Shown piece by piece: positions 1-9,036 of a stretch of 64,000 bases of DNA (within the stretch, counting starts at the first letter, position 1; each line of letters begins with the position of its first letter). The notes beneath the pieces were generated by a model that was given only the letters and a program-made list of their open reading frames with translations, searched no databases and was not told the origin of the DNA. This DNA comes from Mycolicibacter algericus DSM 45454 (GTDB lineage: Bacteria; Actinomycetota; Actinomycetes; Mycobacteriales; Mycobacteriaceae). The position numbers and the translations under genes are program-made. The stretch is taken from positions 124,001 through 188,000 of the forward strand of contig NZ_MVHC01000006.1 in NCBI RefSeq assembly GCF_002086455.1, in the 5' to 3' direction.

Positions 1-633
1 GTTGGGGGCCGCGGTGCACCAGCCGGCCGCTCCGGCGCGCAGCGCGTCGAGCACCAGCGGGTTGCTGCCGTTGAAGAACGGCAGCCGCCCGTCGGAGAGC
101 TCGGCGATGCGCAGCATCCGGGTCAGATCACCGGTGGACTCCTTGACCATGGTGACGTGCTCGATGTCCTCGAACATCCCGACCAACAGCTCGGGGCTCA
201 TGTCCACTCCCGAGGTGGCCGGGTTGTTGTAGGCGACGATGTCGATGTCGACGGCGCCGGACACCGCCGCGTAGTGCGTGGTGATCTCCAGCTCGGAGAG
301 CTTCCAGTAGGACACCGGCGCGACCATCACCGCGTCGGCACCGGCCTGCGCGGCGTAGCGGGCGCGGCGGACCGTCGTCGCGGTGGTCAGGTCCGAGACC
401 CCGACCAGCACCGGCAACCGCCCGGCCACCGCCGCGACGGAGGCGTCGACGACGGTGTCGAACTCGCGTTCGTTGAGGTAGGCGAGCTCACCGGTGCTGC
501 CCAATGGAGCGATGGCATGCACACCGGCGTCGACGAGGCGGTCGATGACGGCGGACAACACCGCGGTGTCGATACCGTCGTCGGCGAACGGTGTGATCGG
601 GTAGCCGATGATGCCGTGCAAGGGTGCTGCCAC
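1..633 (-). CDS. DapA-family (dihydrodipicolinate synthase / N-acetylneuraminate lyase) class I aldolase, 3' end outside window
   Basis: The first 211 codons of a class I aldolase of the DapA/NanA superfamily. Family members form a Schiff base between a lysine and a 2-keto acid, then cleave or condense carbon chains. Visible family motifs are GSTGE near residue 45 (substrate carboxylate loop), YNNP with the catalytic tyrosine near residue 135, and VKES with the Schiff-base lysine near residue 163. The GTG start follows an AAAGGAG ribosome site at good spacing. It begins 18 bp after the stop of the class II aldolase gene, so the two are probably co-transcribed. The real DapA for lysine synthesis usually lies elsewhere in mycobacteria, so this is probably a catabolic paralogue. 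The substrate cannot be read from the sequence. The C-terminus lies beyond base 1. Confidence 0.85.
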   Translation of the reverse strand, partial: MAAPLHGIIGYPITPFADDGIDTAVLSAVIDRLVDAGVHAIAPLGSTGELAYLNEREFDTVVDASVAAVAGRLPVLVGVSDLTTATTVRRARYAAQAGADAVMVAPVSYWKLSELEITTHYAAVSGAVDIDIVAYNNPATSGVDMSPELLVGMFEDIEHVTMVKESTGDLTRMLRIAELSDGRLPFFNGSNPLVLDALRAGAAGWCTAAPN

Positions 634-651
634 GAACTGCTCCTTTGGTTA

Positions 652-1434
652 TCAGGTGATCGCGTCGGGGTGGCCGGCCAGCGCCCGTCGGGCGTAGTAG
701 GCGAAATTGGCGACGCTGCGGTTGGGCAGCAGGGTCCAGTCGTGGGCTTCGCGGGCCAGCCTTTCGGGGAGTTCCTTGATGGTGCCGGCGGCCATGGCGG
801 CCAGTTGCAGCGCGGCGGCGCGTTCGATCAGCACCGCCAGCGAGCACGCCTCCTCGACGCTGGCACCGGCCACGATCTGACCGTGGTGCGCCAACAGGAT
901 CGCCTTTTTGTCGCCCAGGGCCTGCGAGATGATCTCGCCTTCCTCATTGCCGACCGGAACCCCGGGCCAGGTCGGCAGGAACGCGCAGTCGTCGTAGAGC
1001 GGAGTGGTGTCCATGTGCGAGATGACCAGTGGGGTCTCCAGCATCGACAGGGCGGCCACATGGAATGGGTGGGTGTGCACGATGCACTGCACGTCGGGGC
1101 GCACCCGGTAGATCCAGCTGTGGAATCGGTTGGCGGGGTTGGCCATTCCCTCGCCTTGCAGGACGTTGAGGTCTTCGTCGACGAGCAACAGGTTGTCTTG
1201 CGTGATCTCGTCGAAGCCCAAGCCGAGCCGCTGGGTGTAGTAGGTGCCGGGCGCCTCCGCGCGGGCGGTGATCTGCCCGGCCAGTCCCGAGTCGTGACCG
1301 CGGTCGAACAGCGCCCGGCAGGTCAGCGCCAGTTTCTGGCGGATGGACCAGCTGTCCTGCCCGACATTCGCCGCGAAGCGCCGTTCCGCCTGCTCCATCA
1401 GATCGGACTTGGAGTCGTCGAACGTGCTGGCCAT
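652..1434 (-). CDS. class II aldolase/adducin family protein
   Basis: 260 residues of the AraD/FucA class II aldolase fold. These enzymes bind a divalent metal through histidines and cleave or epimerise sugar phosphates or hydroxy-acids. The metal-site pair appears in VHTHPFH and a further histidine in LAHHGQI, in the order expected for the family. I chose ATG at 1434 (MASTFDD) because a GAGGAG site lies just upstream; an in-frame start at 1494 would run through the operator repeats. The gene sits upstream of a DapA-like aldolase and is divergent from an XRE-cupin regulator, suggesting a regulated two-aldolase catabolic pathway. The substrate is unknown. Confidence 0.85.
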   Translation of the reverse strand: MASTFDDSKSDLMEQAERRFAANVGQDSWSIRQKLALTCRALFDRGHDSGLAGQITARAEAPGTYYTQRLGLGFDEITQDNLLLVDEDLNVLQGEGMANPANRFHSWIYRVRPDVQCIVHTHPFHVAALSMLETPLVISHMDTTPLYDDCAFLPTWPGVPVGNEEGEIISQALGDKKAILLAHHGQIVAGASVEEACSLAVLIERAAALQLAAMAAGTIKELPERLAREAHDWTLLPNRSVANFAYYARRALAGHPDAIT

Positions 1435-1457
1435 GGCAGCTCCTCGGTAGGCAGCAG

Positions 1458-1507
1458 ATGACACAACCGTAGTCGATAGGACACCTTGTGTCATATCGTT
1501 GTGTCAT
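1458..1507. promoter_or_regulatory. divergent operator: three copies of TTGTGTCAT
   Basis: A 9-bp word occurs three times in the divergent promoter: ATGACACAA at 1458-1466, and its exact complement TTGTGTCAT at 1486-1494 and 1499-1507. The first two form an inverted repeat with centres 28 bp apart. The last two are direct repeats 13 bp apart. The third copy abuts the likely start of the regulator gene. This is the layout expected of an operator through which the XRE-cupin protein controls itself and the aldolase pair. Binding is inferred. Confidence 0.6.
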
Positions 1508-1517
1508 CATGTCCAGC

Positions 1518-2051
1518 ATGACGGCACTGTTGCGTAACGTCCGCAAGCAGCGAGGACTCACCCTCGAGGGCCTCGCCGAGCGGACCGGGCTGACCAAGAG
1601 TTACCTGTCCAAGATCGAACGCAGCCGCAGCACGCCGTCGATCGCGACGGCCATCAAGGTGGCCCGGGCGCTGGATGTCGATGTGGCACAACTGTTCGCC
1701 GAACGCGGTGACGAGGACAACATTGCCGTCGACCGCGCCGCCGACCGCAGCGCCGATCGGCAACGCTATCGGGCGATCGCCTCGGGCATGCTGGGAAAAA
1801 CGATGTCCCCGTTCGTGCTACGTCCCGGCGCTACCCGAACCTCCCACCCGCTGCGCTCGCAGCATGGCGGCCAGGAATTCGTGTTCGTCCACTCCGGCAC
1901 CGTCGAGCTGGCATACGGCGATGAGAGCTGGACCCTGGCGGCCGGCGACAGCGCCTACTTCGACGCCTCGGTCAGTCACCGCATCCGTGCCGTGGGCGGC
2001 GAACCCGCCGAGGTCGTCGTCGTGACCACCGACGGAACCGGCGCGCGGTGA
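1518..2051 (+). CDS. XRE-family transcriptional regulator with C-terminal cupin domain
   Basis: 177 residues. Residues about 5-60 form an XRE/Cro-type helix-turn-helix (recognition segment near LTKSYLSKIERS). Residues about 100-170 form a cupin_2 sensor domain (HGGQEFVFVHSGTVEL, then AGDSAYFDASVSHRI). Proteins of this architecture bind a small ligand in the cupin and regulate a neighbouring catabolic operon. ATG at 1518 fits the usual distance to the helix-turn-helix; ATG at 1509 and GTG at 1488 are alternatives, but the latter lies inside the operator. No clear ribosome site is present, so a leaderless message is possible. The stop overlaps the start of the next gene. Confidence 0.85.
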   Translation: MTALLRNVRKQRGLTLEGLAERTGLTKSYLSKIERSRSTPSIATAIKVARALDVDVAQLFAERGDEDNIAVDRAADRSADRQRYRAIASGMLGKTMSPFVLRPGATRTSHPLRSQHGGQEFVFVHSGTVELAYGDESWTLAAGDSAYFDASVSHRIRAVGGEPAEVVVVTTDGTGAR

Positions 2052-2389
2052 ACACCGAACTGCTGTTCTCCTACGGCACCTTGCGGCTGCCCGAGGTACA
2101 GCGCAACACCTTCGGACGCGAACTCGACGGCCGGCCCGACGCCATCATCGGCTACGACCTGGACTACGTGACGATCACCGACCCCGAGGTGGTGGCGCTC
2201 AGCGGCAGCGACCGCCACCCGATCCTGCGCCCGTCGGCGGCGCCCGACGCAGCGGTCAGCGGCACGGTATTCGCCATCAGCACCGCCGAACTGGCCGCCG
2301 CCGACGACTACGAAGTCGACGCCTACCGACGGATCTCGGTCCCGCTGCGCTCCGGCGCGCGGGCGTGGGTCTACGTCTTCGCCGAGTGA
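2048..2389 (+). CDS. gamma-glutamylcyclotransferase-like (AIG2/GGCT) family protein
   Basis: 113 residues with the AIG2/GGCT signature YGTLR at residues 9-13, the loop that binds the gamma-glutamyl group in characterised cyclotransferases. The acidic residue expected later in the fold may be the one in AADDYEVDAYRR. Family members release 5-oxoproline from gamma-glutamyl amines or peptides. The GTG start overlaps the stop of the XRE-cupin gene (GTGA), so it is translationally coupled to the regulator. Whether it acts in the same pathway as the divergent aldolases is not shown. Confidence 0.75.
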   Translation: MNTELLFSYGTLRLPEVQRNTFGRELDGRPDAIIGYDLDYVTITDPEVVALSGSDRHPILRPSAAPDAAVSGTVFAISTAELAAADDYEVDAYRRISVPLRSGARAWVYVFAE

Positions 2390-2396
2390 GCCGGCA

Positions 2397-2954
2397 TCAC
2401 CACGGCCGGGTCGAGCAGGTCACCCCGCTGCCACCCTGTTGGGAGACCACCACTTCACCGTCAACGGCGATCTCGCAGTGGAACTCGGGGTTGATCCGCA
2501 ATCCCCCGCTGGCGGTGACCAGCGCCCACTGGCCCGGGTCAGCCAGTGTCGCGGTGTAGACCAGCGGTTGTCCGCCGCCGATCGGCACGCGGACGGTCTC
2601 CAGATACTCCGAGGAGTTGGCGTTGTAGGCCGCCATGCTCGGCGGGTCGGTCTTGATGTAGGAGATGTTGCCGGTCAGGTCGCTGGTGGCGGTGATGGTG
2701 TAGGTGACCTCGTGGCCCCCGGTCGTGCCCTTCGCCGGGGTCTCCCCCGCCTTCGGGGCCTCGCCCGCCGCCTTCGGGGCCTCACCCGAGGGTTCGGGCG
2801 CATTCTCCGCCGGGGCAGGCGCCGGCGATTCCGCCGAAGAATCCGTCGAGGGCGTCGGCTCCGCCAGTGACGTCGCCGGGCCGGCCAGCACTCCGGCCAC
2901 CGCCGCAAGCAGCGTCGCGCCGAGTACGGCTGTCACATTCCGCATGGTCGTCAT
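2397..2954 (-). CDS. secreted Pro/Ala/Glu-rich protein with MmpS-like C-terminal domain
   Basis: 185 residues. Residues 1-31 are a Sec signal peptide ending in SLAEP. Residues about 32-78 are a low-complexity Pro/Ala/Glu segment with repeated GEAPKA-like units. The remaining ~105 residues form a small beta domain beginning HEVTYTITATS and ending with two cysteines (EFHCEI and VTCSTR) that could form a disulphide. The pattern resembles the soluble domain of mycobacterial MmpS proteins, but no MmpL gene is adjacent and the membrane anchor is replaced by a cleavable signal and linker. The start at 2954 has an alternative ATG three codons downstream. The MmpS relationship is inference from pattern only. 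Confidence 0.65.
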   Translation of the reverse strand: MTTMRNVTAVLGATLLAAVAGVLAGPATSLAEPTPSTDSSAESPAPAPAENAPEPSGEAPKAAGEAPKAGETPAKGTTGGHEVTYTITATSDLTGNISYIKTDPPSMAAYNANSSEYLETVRVPIGGGQPLVYTATLADPGQWALVTASGGLRINPEFHCEIAVDGEVVVSQQGGSGVTCSTRPW

Positions 2955-3038
2955 ACCGCGTCACGATACCGGAGGGTCATCGTCGGGCGGGTTGCTGCGC
3001 ATCGCGCGATACCCGCGAGAACCCACTCACGCAGGCTC

Positions 3039-4328
3039 TCACCCGGCGTTTTCGGTGTGGTTGTCATCGCGCAGCAGTCGACCCAGCACGTCGGCAACGA
3101 CGTCGTCGAACGCCACGTCGAGTTGCTCCCCGGTGGCCAGATTCTTGACGCCGACGGTGCCGGCTTCCAGGTCGCGGTCCCCGGCCACCAGTGCCAGCAC
3201 GGCGCCGGAGCGGTCGGCGGCGCGCATCGCGCCCTTGAGCCCGCGGTCACCGTAGGCCAGATCCACCCGTACCCTGGCGGCGCGCAGTTGGCCGGCCAGC
3301 ACCGCCAGCCGAAGTTTGGCCGCCTCGGATAGTCCCACCCCGAACACGTCGCAGCGGGCGGTCGCGCCGACGGCCTTGCCCTCGGCGGCCAGCGCCAGCA
3401 GCGTGCGGTCCACCCCGAGCCCGAAGCCGATCCCGGACAGGTCCTGCCCGCCGAGTTGGCGCATCAGTCCGTCGTAGCGGCCGCCGCCGCCGATCCCCGA
3501 TTGCGCGCCGAGCCCGTCGTGAACGAACTCGAAGGTGGTCTTGGTGTAGTAGTCCAAACCGCGCACCATGCGTGGGTTGATCTCGTACCGCACGCCCAGG
3601 GCGTTCAGGTGTGCCAGCACGGTGTCGAAATGCGCTTTGGCCCCGGCAGAGAGGTGGTCGAGCATCAGCGGGGCGTCCGCGGTCATCTCCTTGATATCCG
3701 GGCGCTTGTCGTCGAGCACCCGCAGCGGGTTGAGCTGGGCGCGCCGTCGGGTCTCCTCGTCGAGGTCGAGGCCGAACAGGAACTGCTGCAACAACTCTCG
3801 GTAAGCCGGCCGGCAGGTGTCGTCACCGAGCGAGGTGATCTCCAGCCGGAAGCCGTCCAAGCCCAGCGAACGGAAACCGGCATCGGCGACCGCGATCACC
3901 TCGGCGTCCAGCGCCGGATCGTCGACCCCGATGGCCTCCACCCCGACCTGCTGCAGTTGGCGGTACCGGCCGGCCTGCGGACGCTCGTAGCGGAAGAACG
4001 GCCCCGCGTAGCACAGCTTGACCGGCAGTTGACCGCGGTCCAGCCCATGCTCGATCACCGCGCGCACCACCCCGGCGGTGCCCTCGGGGCGCAGCGTCAC
4101 CGACCGGTTGCCGCGATCGGCAAAGGTGTACATCTCCTTGGAGACCACGTCGGTGGACTCCCCCACTCCGCGGGCGAACAGCGCGGTGTCCTCGAAGATC
4201 GGCAGCTCGATGTCGCCGTAGCCGGCACGGCGGGCCGCCGTCAACAATCCGTCGCGCACCGCGACGAAGCCCGCCGAAGCGGGCGGCACGTAATCGGGCA
4301 CCCCCTTGGGGGCGGCAAAGGTGCTCAC
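3039..4328 (-). CDS. hisS: histidyl-tRNA synthetase
   Basis: 429 residues, the usual length for bacterial HisRS, which charges tRNA-His with histidine using ATP. Class II motifs are present: motif 2 in [13 protein letters not shown], the histidine-specific element RGLDYYTKT, and motif 3 near GFGLGVDR, followed by the C-terminal anticodon-binding domain. The GTG start at 4328 ([15 protein letters not shown]) matches the N-terminus of mycobacterial HisS; a longer reading from 4427 would overlap the upstream gene heavily. The start overlaps the stop of the MBL-hydrolase gene (GTGA), so the pair is coupled, as in M. tuberculosis Rv2581c-Rv2580c. Confidence 0.98.
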   Translation of the reverse strand: MSTFAAPKGVPDYVPPASAGFVAVRDGLLTAARRAGYGDIELPIFEDTALFARGVGESTDVVSKEMYTFADRGNRSVTLRPEGTAGVVRAVIEHGLDRGQLPVKLCYAGPFFRYERPQAGRYRQLQQVGVEAIGVDDPALDAEVIAVADAGFRSLGLDGFRLEITSLGDDTCRPAYRELLQQFLFGLDLDEETRRRAQLNPLRVLDDKRPDIKEMTADAPLMLDHLSAGAKAHFDTVLAHLNALGVRYEINPRMVRGLDYYTKTTFEFVHDGLGAQSGIGGGGRYDGLMRQLGGQDLSGIGFGLGVDRTLLALAAEGKAVGATARCDVFGVGLSEAAKLRLAVLAGQLRAARVRVDLAYGDRGLKGAMRAADRSGAVLALVAGDRDLEAGTVGVKNLATGEQLDVAFDDVVADVLGRLLRDDNHTENAG

Positions 4329-5008
4329 GCGCTCAGCCCTTCCAGGAACGGGTTGAACCGGCGCTCGGCGCCGATGGTGGTGGTGGGTCCGTGGCCGGGC
4401 AGCACCACGGTGGCGTCGTCGAGGCACAGCAGCTTGTCGACGATCGAGTTCATCAGATCGCGGCCGCTACCGCCGGGCAGGTCGGTGCGCCCGACCGAGT
4501 TCTGGAACAGGGTGTCCCCGCTGAACACCACCTCGGTGGCGTCACCGTCGACCCGGAAGACCACCGAACCGCGGGTATGCCCGGGAGTGAAATCGACGGT
4601 GACCGTGGTGTCGCCCAGGCCGATCTTGTCCCCGTCGCGATCCAGATCGACCAGCTGTTTGGGTTCGGAGAACATCACCTTGCTCAAGACGCCGAACAGC
4701 GCCTGGCCCGGCAGCGTGCCCAGAGACCGCAGTGGGTCGGTGAGCATGAAGCGGTCCTCGGGGTGGATGTAGGTCGGGCAGCCATAGCTGTCGGAGACCT
4801 TCTGCGCCGACCAGATGTGGTCGATGTGGCCGTGGGTGAGCAGCACCGCCGACGGCGTCAGCCGATTCTCGTCGAGGATGTGGCGCAGCCGGGACATCGC
4901 GCGCTGCCCAGGGTCGACGACAATCGCGTCGGCGCCTTGCCGCTGCGCCACGACGTAGCAGTTGCACGCCAGCATTCCGGCGGGGAATCCGGTGACCAAC
5001 ACGTGCAC
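4325..5008 (-). CDS. MBL-fold metallohydrolase (glyoxalase II-like)
   Basis: 227 residues of the metallo-beta-lactamase fold. The metal motif THGHIDH (HxHxDH) is present, followed by PGHTRGS, SGDTLF and a terminal PGHGPTTT, giving a full set of di-zinc ligands. Its orthologue by order is M. tuberculosis Rv2581c, annotated as a glyoxalase II-type hydrolase; the true substrate in mycobacteria is not established. GTG at 5008 ([11 protein letters not shown]) is preferred, with GTG at 5002 as an alternative; homologues begin at this point. It is divergent from ppiB and coupled to hisS downstream. Confidence 0.9.
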   Translation of the reverse strand: MHVLVTGFPAGMLACNCYVVAQRQGADAIVVDPGQRAMSRLRHILDENRLTPSAVLLTHGHIDHIWSAQKVSDSYGCPTYIHPEDRFMLTDPLRSLGTLPGQALFGVLSKVMFSEPKQLVDLDRDGDKIGLGDTTVTVDFTPGHTRGSVVFRVDGDATEVVFSGDTLFQNSVGRTDLPGGSGRDLMNSIVDKLLCLDDATVVLPGHGPTTTIGAERRFNPFLEGLSA

Positions 5009-5112
5009 CAGTTTCCCATTGCGCGCCGTTGCGGCATGGACGTGGGCGGTGCTGGCAGACTTTGGCAGACTGTAGAGCCGACTCACCCGCAAGCCAGGGA
5101 GGTATTCCGGCG

Positions 5113-5997
5113 GTGTCCACGAACGAAGAACGGCGCGCCCAGGCCAAGCGCAAGCTGGACGAACAGGTGCAGCAGCGCGCCGAGGCGGCACGCAAGCAGC
5201 GCCGGATACTGACGATCGCCGGCGCGGTGGTGGCCGTGGCGCTGCTGGCCGGCGTGGTGTTCGTGGTGCTGCGCGACGACGGCGATACCGGCAACATCAA
5301 CGCCGTCCCGACCTCGGAGACCTCCGACGCTCCGGCGCCGTCCCCCGGCGAGCCCGGTCAGCTGCCGAAGTTCACCGCCTCGCCCACCCTGGGCGCCGAC
5401 TGCCAGTACCCCAAGGCCCGTCCGGCCAGCAAGCCGGTCGAGCCGCCGCGCTCCGGAAAGGTCCCGACCGAGCCGGCTGAGGTCAGCGTGTCGATGATGA
5501 CCGATCAGGGCCCCATCGGGCTGATGCTCGACAACGCCCAATCACCCTGCACGGTCAACAGTTTCATCAGCCTGGGCGCCAAGGACTTCTTCGCCGACAC
5601 CCAGTGCCACCGGTTGACGACGTCTCCGATGCTGAGTGTGCTGCAGTGCGGCGACCCGGCCGGCGACGGCACCGGGGGCCCGGGCTATGAGTTCGCCAAC
5701 GAATACCCGACCGACCAGTACGCGCCGAACGACCCGGCCGCGCAGCAACCGGTGCGCTACCCGCGCGGCACCCTGGCGATGGCCAACGCCGGGCCGGGCA
5801 CCAACGGCAGTCAGTTCTTCCTGGTCTATCAGGACTCGATGCTGCCGCCGCAGTACACGGTGTTCGGCAAGATCCAAGACGACGGGCTGGCAACCCTGGA
5901 CAAGATCGCGGAGGCCGGTGTCGCGCCGGGTGGCCGCAGTCCCGATGACGGCCCGCCAGCCACCAAGGTGACGATCAAGTCCGTGCGGGCCGACTAA
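5113..5997 (+). CDS. ppiB: membrane-anchored cyclophilin-type peptidyl-prolyl cis-trans isomerase
   Basis: 294 residues. A charged N-terminal segment of about 30 residues with a coiled-coil look (NEERRAQAKRKLDEQ) is followed by one transmembrane helix (ILTIAGAVVAVALLAGVVFV), a Pro/Ser linker and a cyclophilin domain from about residue 130. GTLAMANAGPGTNGSQFF is the cyclophilin core; the usual catalytic FHR is replaced by CHR (QCHRLTT). The orientation suggests an N-in, catalytic-domain-outside protein that helps folding of exported proteins. GTG at 5113 follows GGGAGG. It corresponds to Rv2582. Confidence 0.93.
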   Translation: MSTNEERRAQAKRKLDEQVQQRAEAARKQRRILTIAGAVVAVALLAGVVFVVLRDDGDTGNINAVPTSETSDAPAPSPGEPGQLPKFTASPTLGADCQYPKARPASKPVEPPRSGKVPTEPAEVSVSMMTDQGPIGLMLDNAQSPCTVNSFISLGAKDFFADTQCHRLTTSPMLSVLQCGDPAGDGTGGPGYEFANEYPTDQYAPNDPAAQQPVRYPRGTLAMANAGPGTNGSQFFLVYQDSMLPPQYTVFGKIQDDGLATLDKIAEAGVAPGGRSPDDGPPATKVTIKSVRAD

Positions 5998-6007
5998 GCC
6001 ACCGGCT

Positions 6008-6070
6008 GCGAGCGTGCGTAAACCCGGTTGTCCAACGGCGTGTCGGGCCGGGGACAAGCGCGCTCGCGCA
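6008..6070. terminator. imperfect hairpin between convergent ppiB and rel
   Basis: GCGAGCGTGCGTAAACCCGG (6008-6027) can pair imperfectly with the segment at 6048-6070. The hairpin fills the 81-bp gap between two convergent genes and probably terminates transcription from both sides. No T-tract follows on either strand, as is usual in mycobacteria. Confidence 0.4.
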
Positions 6071-6078
6071 AGGGGGGC

Positions 6079-8460
6079 TCAGGCGGCCGAGGTCACCCGG
6101 TAGACGTCGTAGACGCCCTCGACGTTGCGCACCACGTTGAGCAGATGCCCGAGATGCTTCGGGTCGCCCATCTCGAAGGTGAACCGGCTGATCGCCACCC
6201 GGTCCCGCGACGTGGTGACCGAGGCCGACAATATGTTGACCTTCTCGTCGGCGAGCACCTTGGTCACGTCCGACAGCAGTCGGTGCCGGTCGAGCGCCTC
6301 GACCTGGATGGCCACCAGGAACACCGACGACGGCGACGGCGCCCACTTGACCTCGATGATCCGCTCGGCCTGCTGCCGCAGCGCGTCGGCGTTGGTGCAG
6401 TCGGTGCGATGCACCGACACCCCGCCGCCGCGGGTGACGAAGCCCATGATCTCGTCGCCAGGCACCGGGGTACAGCACTTGGCCAGCTTGGTCAGCACCC
6501 CGGAGGCACCGGGCACCGCGACACCGACGTCGTCGGTGTGCCGCTCGCGGCGCGGGATCGTCAGCGGGGTGGAGCGCTCAGCAAGGTCCTCCTCGGCCTG
6601 ATCCACCCCACCGAGTTGGGCCACCAGCCGCTGCACCACGTGGTGCGCCGAGATGTGGTTCTCCCCGACCGCGGTGTAGAGCGCGGACACGTCGCTGTAG
6701 TGCAATTCGCGGGCCACCGCGACCATCGACTCACCGCTGATCAGCCGCTGCAGCGGCAACCCCATCCGGCGCACCTCGCGCGCGATCGCGTCCTTACCGG
6801 ATTCCAGCGCCTCCTCGCGGCGCTCCTTGGCGAACCACTGCCGGATCTTGGCCTTGGCCCGCGGCGACACCACGAACTGCTGCCAGTCCCGGGACGGACC
6901 GGCGTTCTGGGCCTTGGAGGTGAAAACCTCGACCACTTCCCCGTTTTCCAGCTTGCGCTCCAGCGCCACCAGCCGGCCGTTGACCCGGGCCCCGATGCAG
7001 CGATGACCGACCTCGGTGTGCACGGCGTAAGCGAAGTCCACCGGGGTCGAGCCATTGGGCAGCGTGATCACGTCACCCTTCGGCGTGAAGACGAAGATCT
7101 CCTTGACAGCCAGGTCGTAGCGCAACGACTCGAGGAACTCGCCGGGGTCGGCGGCTTCCCGCTGCCAGTCCAGCAACTGGCGCATCCAGGCCATGTCGTC
7201 GATCTCGGCGGCCGCGTTCGGATGCGGAACACCGTTGCGGCCCTTGGCCTCCTTGTAGCGCCAGTGCGCGGCGATGCCGTATTCGGCGGTGCGGTGCATC
7301 TCCCGGGTACGGATCTGGATCTCCAGCGGCTTGCCCTCCGGGCCGATCACCGTGGTGTGCAGCGACTGGTAGACGCCGTAGCGGGGCTGGGCGATGTAGT
7401 CCTTGAACCGGCCGGCCATCGGCTGCCACAGCGAGTGCACCACACCGACCGCGGCGTAGCAGTCCCGGATCTCGTCGCACAGGATTCGCAGGCCCACCAG
7501 GTCGTAGATGTCGTCGAAGTCGCGGCCCCGCACGATCATCTTCTGATAGATCGACCAGTAGTGCTTGGGCCGGCCTTCAACGTTCGCGGCGATCTTCGAC
7601 TTCGCCAGCGTGTTGATGATCTCGGTGCGCACTTTGGCCAGATAGGTGTCGCGTGACGGCGCCCGGTCGGCCACCAGCCGCACGATCTCCTCATACTTCT
7701 TCGGGTGCAGGATCGCGAAAGACAGATCCTCGAGCTCCCATTTGACCGTGGCCATACCCAACCGGTGTGCCAGCGGCGCAATCACTTCCAGCGTCTCGCG
7801 GGCTTTGCGGGCCTGCTTCTCCGGCGGCAGGAAGCGGATGGTCCGCATGTTGTGCAGCCGATCGGCGACCTTGATCACCAGCACCCGCGGGTCGCGCGCC
7901 ATCGCGATCACCATCTTGCGGATGGTCTCGGCTTCGGCGGCAGTGCCCAGCACCACCTTGTCGAGCTTGGTCACCCCGTCGACCAGGTGGGCGACTTCGT
8001 CGCCGAACTCCCCGGCGAGCGCCTCCAGGGTGTAGCCGGTGTCTTCGACGGTGTCGTGCAACAGTGCGGCCACCAGCGTGGTGGTGTCCATCCCCAGCTC
8101 CGCCAGGATGGTGGCCACCGCCAGCGGGTGGGTGATGTAGGGGTCCCCGGAGTGCCGCAGCTGGGTGGCGTGCCGTTGTTCGGCGACCTCGTAGGCGCGT
8201 TGCAGCAACGCCAGGTTCGCCTTCGGGTAGAACTGCCGGTGCACTGCGACCAGTGGTTCCAGCACCGGGCTGAGCGCGCCGCGCTGGGCGGTGATCCGGC
8301 GGGCGATCCTGGCCCGTACCCGCCGGGAGGCACTGGTGGGCACCTTGAGCAGATCGGTGCGCTCAGTGGGCGAGTCCTGGTCCGGCGGCTGGAAGACCGC
8401 CACCGGCTGGCCGCCCTCCTGCTCACGCCGCTCGACCTCGAAGCCCTCCTCAGAGCCCAC
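6079..8460 (-). CDS. relA: bifunctional (p)ppGpp synthetase/hydrolase RelA/SpoT (Rel)
   Basis: 793 residues, close to the length of M. tuberculosis Rel (Rv2583c). Order: HD hydrolase domain (HDTVEDTG intact, so hydrolase probably active), synthetase domain ([23 protein letters not shown]), TGS domain ([30 protein letters not shown]), zinc-finger/conserved-cysteine segment (KCCTPVPGD) and a C-terminal ACT domain. The enzyme makes and degrades the alarmone (p)ppGpp during starvation. A GGAGG sits at 8469-8473; it overlaps a GTG at 8469, so GTG at 8460, eight bases downstream, is the more likely start. The gene follows apt. Confidence 0.97.
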   Translation of the reverse strand: MGSEEGFEVERREQEGGQPVAVFQPPDQDSPTERTDLLKVPTSASRRVRARIARRITAQRGALSPVLEPLVAVHRQFYPKANLALLQRAYEVAEQRHATQLRHSGDPYITHPLAVATILAELGMDTTTLVAALLHDTVEDTGYTLEALAGEFGDEVAHLVDGVTKLDKVVLGTAAEAETIRKMVIAMARDPRVLVIKVADRLHNMRTIRFLPPEKQARKARETLEVIAPLAHRLGMATVKWELEDLSFAILHPKKYEEIVRLVADRAPSRDTYLAKVRTEIINTLAKSKIAANVEGRPKHYWSIYQKMIVRGRDFDDIYDLVGLRILCDEIRDCYAAVGVVHSLWQPMAGRFKDYIAQPRYGVYQSLHTTVIGPEGKPLEIQIRTREMHRTAEYGIAAHWRYKEAKGRNGVPHPNAAAEIDDMAWMRQLLDWQREAADPGEFLESLRYDLAVKEIFVFTPKGDVITLPNGSTPVDFAYAVHTEVGHRCIGARVNGRLVALERKLENGEVVEVFTSKAQNAGPSRDWQQFVVSPRAKAKIRQWFAKERREEALESGKDAIAREVRRMGLPLQRLISGESMVAVARELHYSDVSALYTAVGENHISAHHVVQRLVAQLGGVDQAEEDLAERSTPLTIPRRERHTDDVGVAVPGASGVLTKLAKCCTPVPGDEIMGFVTRGGGVSVHRTDCTNADALRQQAERIIEVKWAPSPSSVFLVAIQVEALDRHRLLSDVTKVLADEKVNILSASVTTSRDRVAISRFTFEMGDPKHLGHLLNVVRNVEGVYDVYRVTSAA

Positions 8461-8490
8461 GTCGCTCACCTCCGACCACGAGAATATCGG

Positions 8491-9036
8491 CTAAAGCGCA
8501 AGCAGGCTGTGCAGCGGCAGCGGCGCCACCGCTGCGCGCCCGCCCATATCGGCCAACTCCAGCACCACCGCGGCCGCAGCGACCTCGGCTCCGGCGCGAC
8601 GCAACAACCGTTGCGCGGCCGCCAGGGTACCGCCGGTGGCGAGCACGTCGTCGACGATCACCACCCGGCGGCCGGCCAGGCCGATCCCGTCGGCCGGGAT
8701 CTCCAGCACGGCCTGGCCGTACTCGAGTTGGTAGGCCTCCGACAGCACCGGCGGCGGCAGCTTGCCGCCCTTGCGCACGGCCAGCGCACCTACGTGGAGC
8801 CGGTCGGCGATGGCCCCGGCCAGCAGAAACCCGCGGGCGTCGATGCCGGCCACCAGGTCCACTCCGGCGGCGACCTGAGCCAGCGCCGCGGTGACCGCCG
8901 CCAGTCCGGCGGCGTCGGCGAATACCGGGGTCAGGTCCTTGAACGCGATTCCGGGGGTGGGAAAGTCGGCCACCTCGCGGGTCAACGACGCGATGATCCC
9001 GGCGACATCGTCGGCCGGCCGCCCGGCGGCTTTCAC
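8491..9036 (-). CDS. apt: adenine phosphoribosyltransferase
   Basis: 181 residues. The PRPP-binding motif [12 protein letters not shown] and the type I PRTase core ([18 protein letters not shown]) identify adenine phosphoribosyltransferase, which salvages adenine to AMP using PRPP. The GTG start at 9036 (KAAGRPADD) overlaps the stop of the upstream lipoprotein gene (GTGA), which fixes the start better than the longer reading from 9171. It sits between the SBP lipoprotein and rel, the same order as Rv2585c-Rv2584c-Rv2583c. Confidence 0.95.
   Translation of the reverse strand: MKAAGRPADDVAGIIASLTREVADFPTPGIAFKDLTPVFADAAGLAAVTAALAQVAAGVDLVAGIDARGFLLAGAIADRLHVGALAVRKGGKLPPPVLSEAYQLEYGQAVLEIPADGIGLAGRRVVIVDDVLATGGTLAAAQRLLRRAGAEVAAAAVVLELADMGGRAAVAPLPLHSLLAL

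Noticed and set aside
157..1461. Open plus-strand frame of 434 codons across the aldolase genes
   Set aside because: Composition (Gly, Arg, Asp, Val, His) and lack of any family motif show it is the antisense of the two real minus-strand aldolase genes in high-GC DNA.
6028..7656. Open plus-strand frame of 542 codons opposite rel
   Set aside because: It is antisense to the fully conserved Rel protein, with no ribosome site and no domain.
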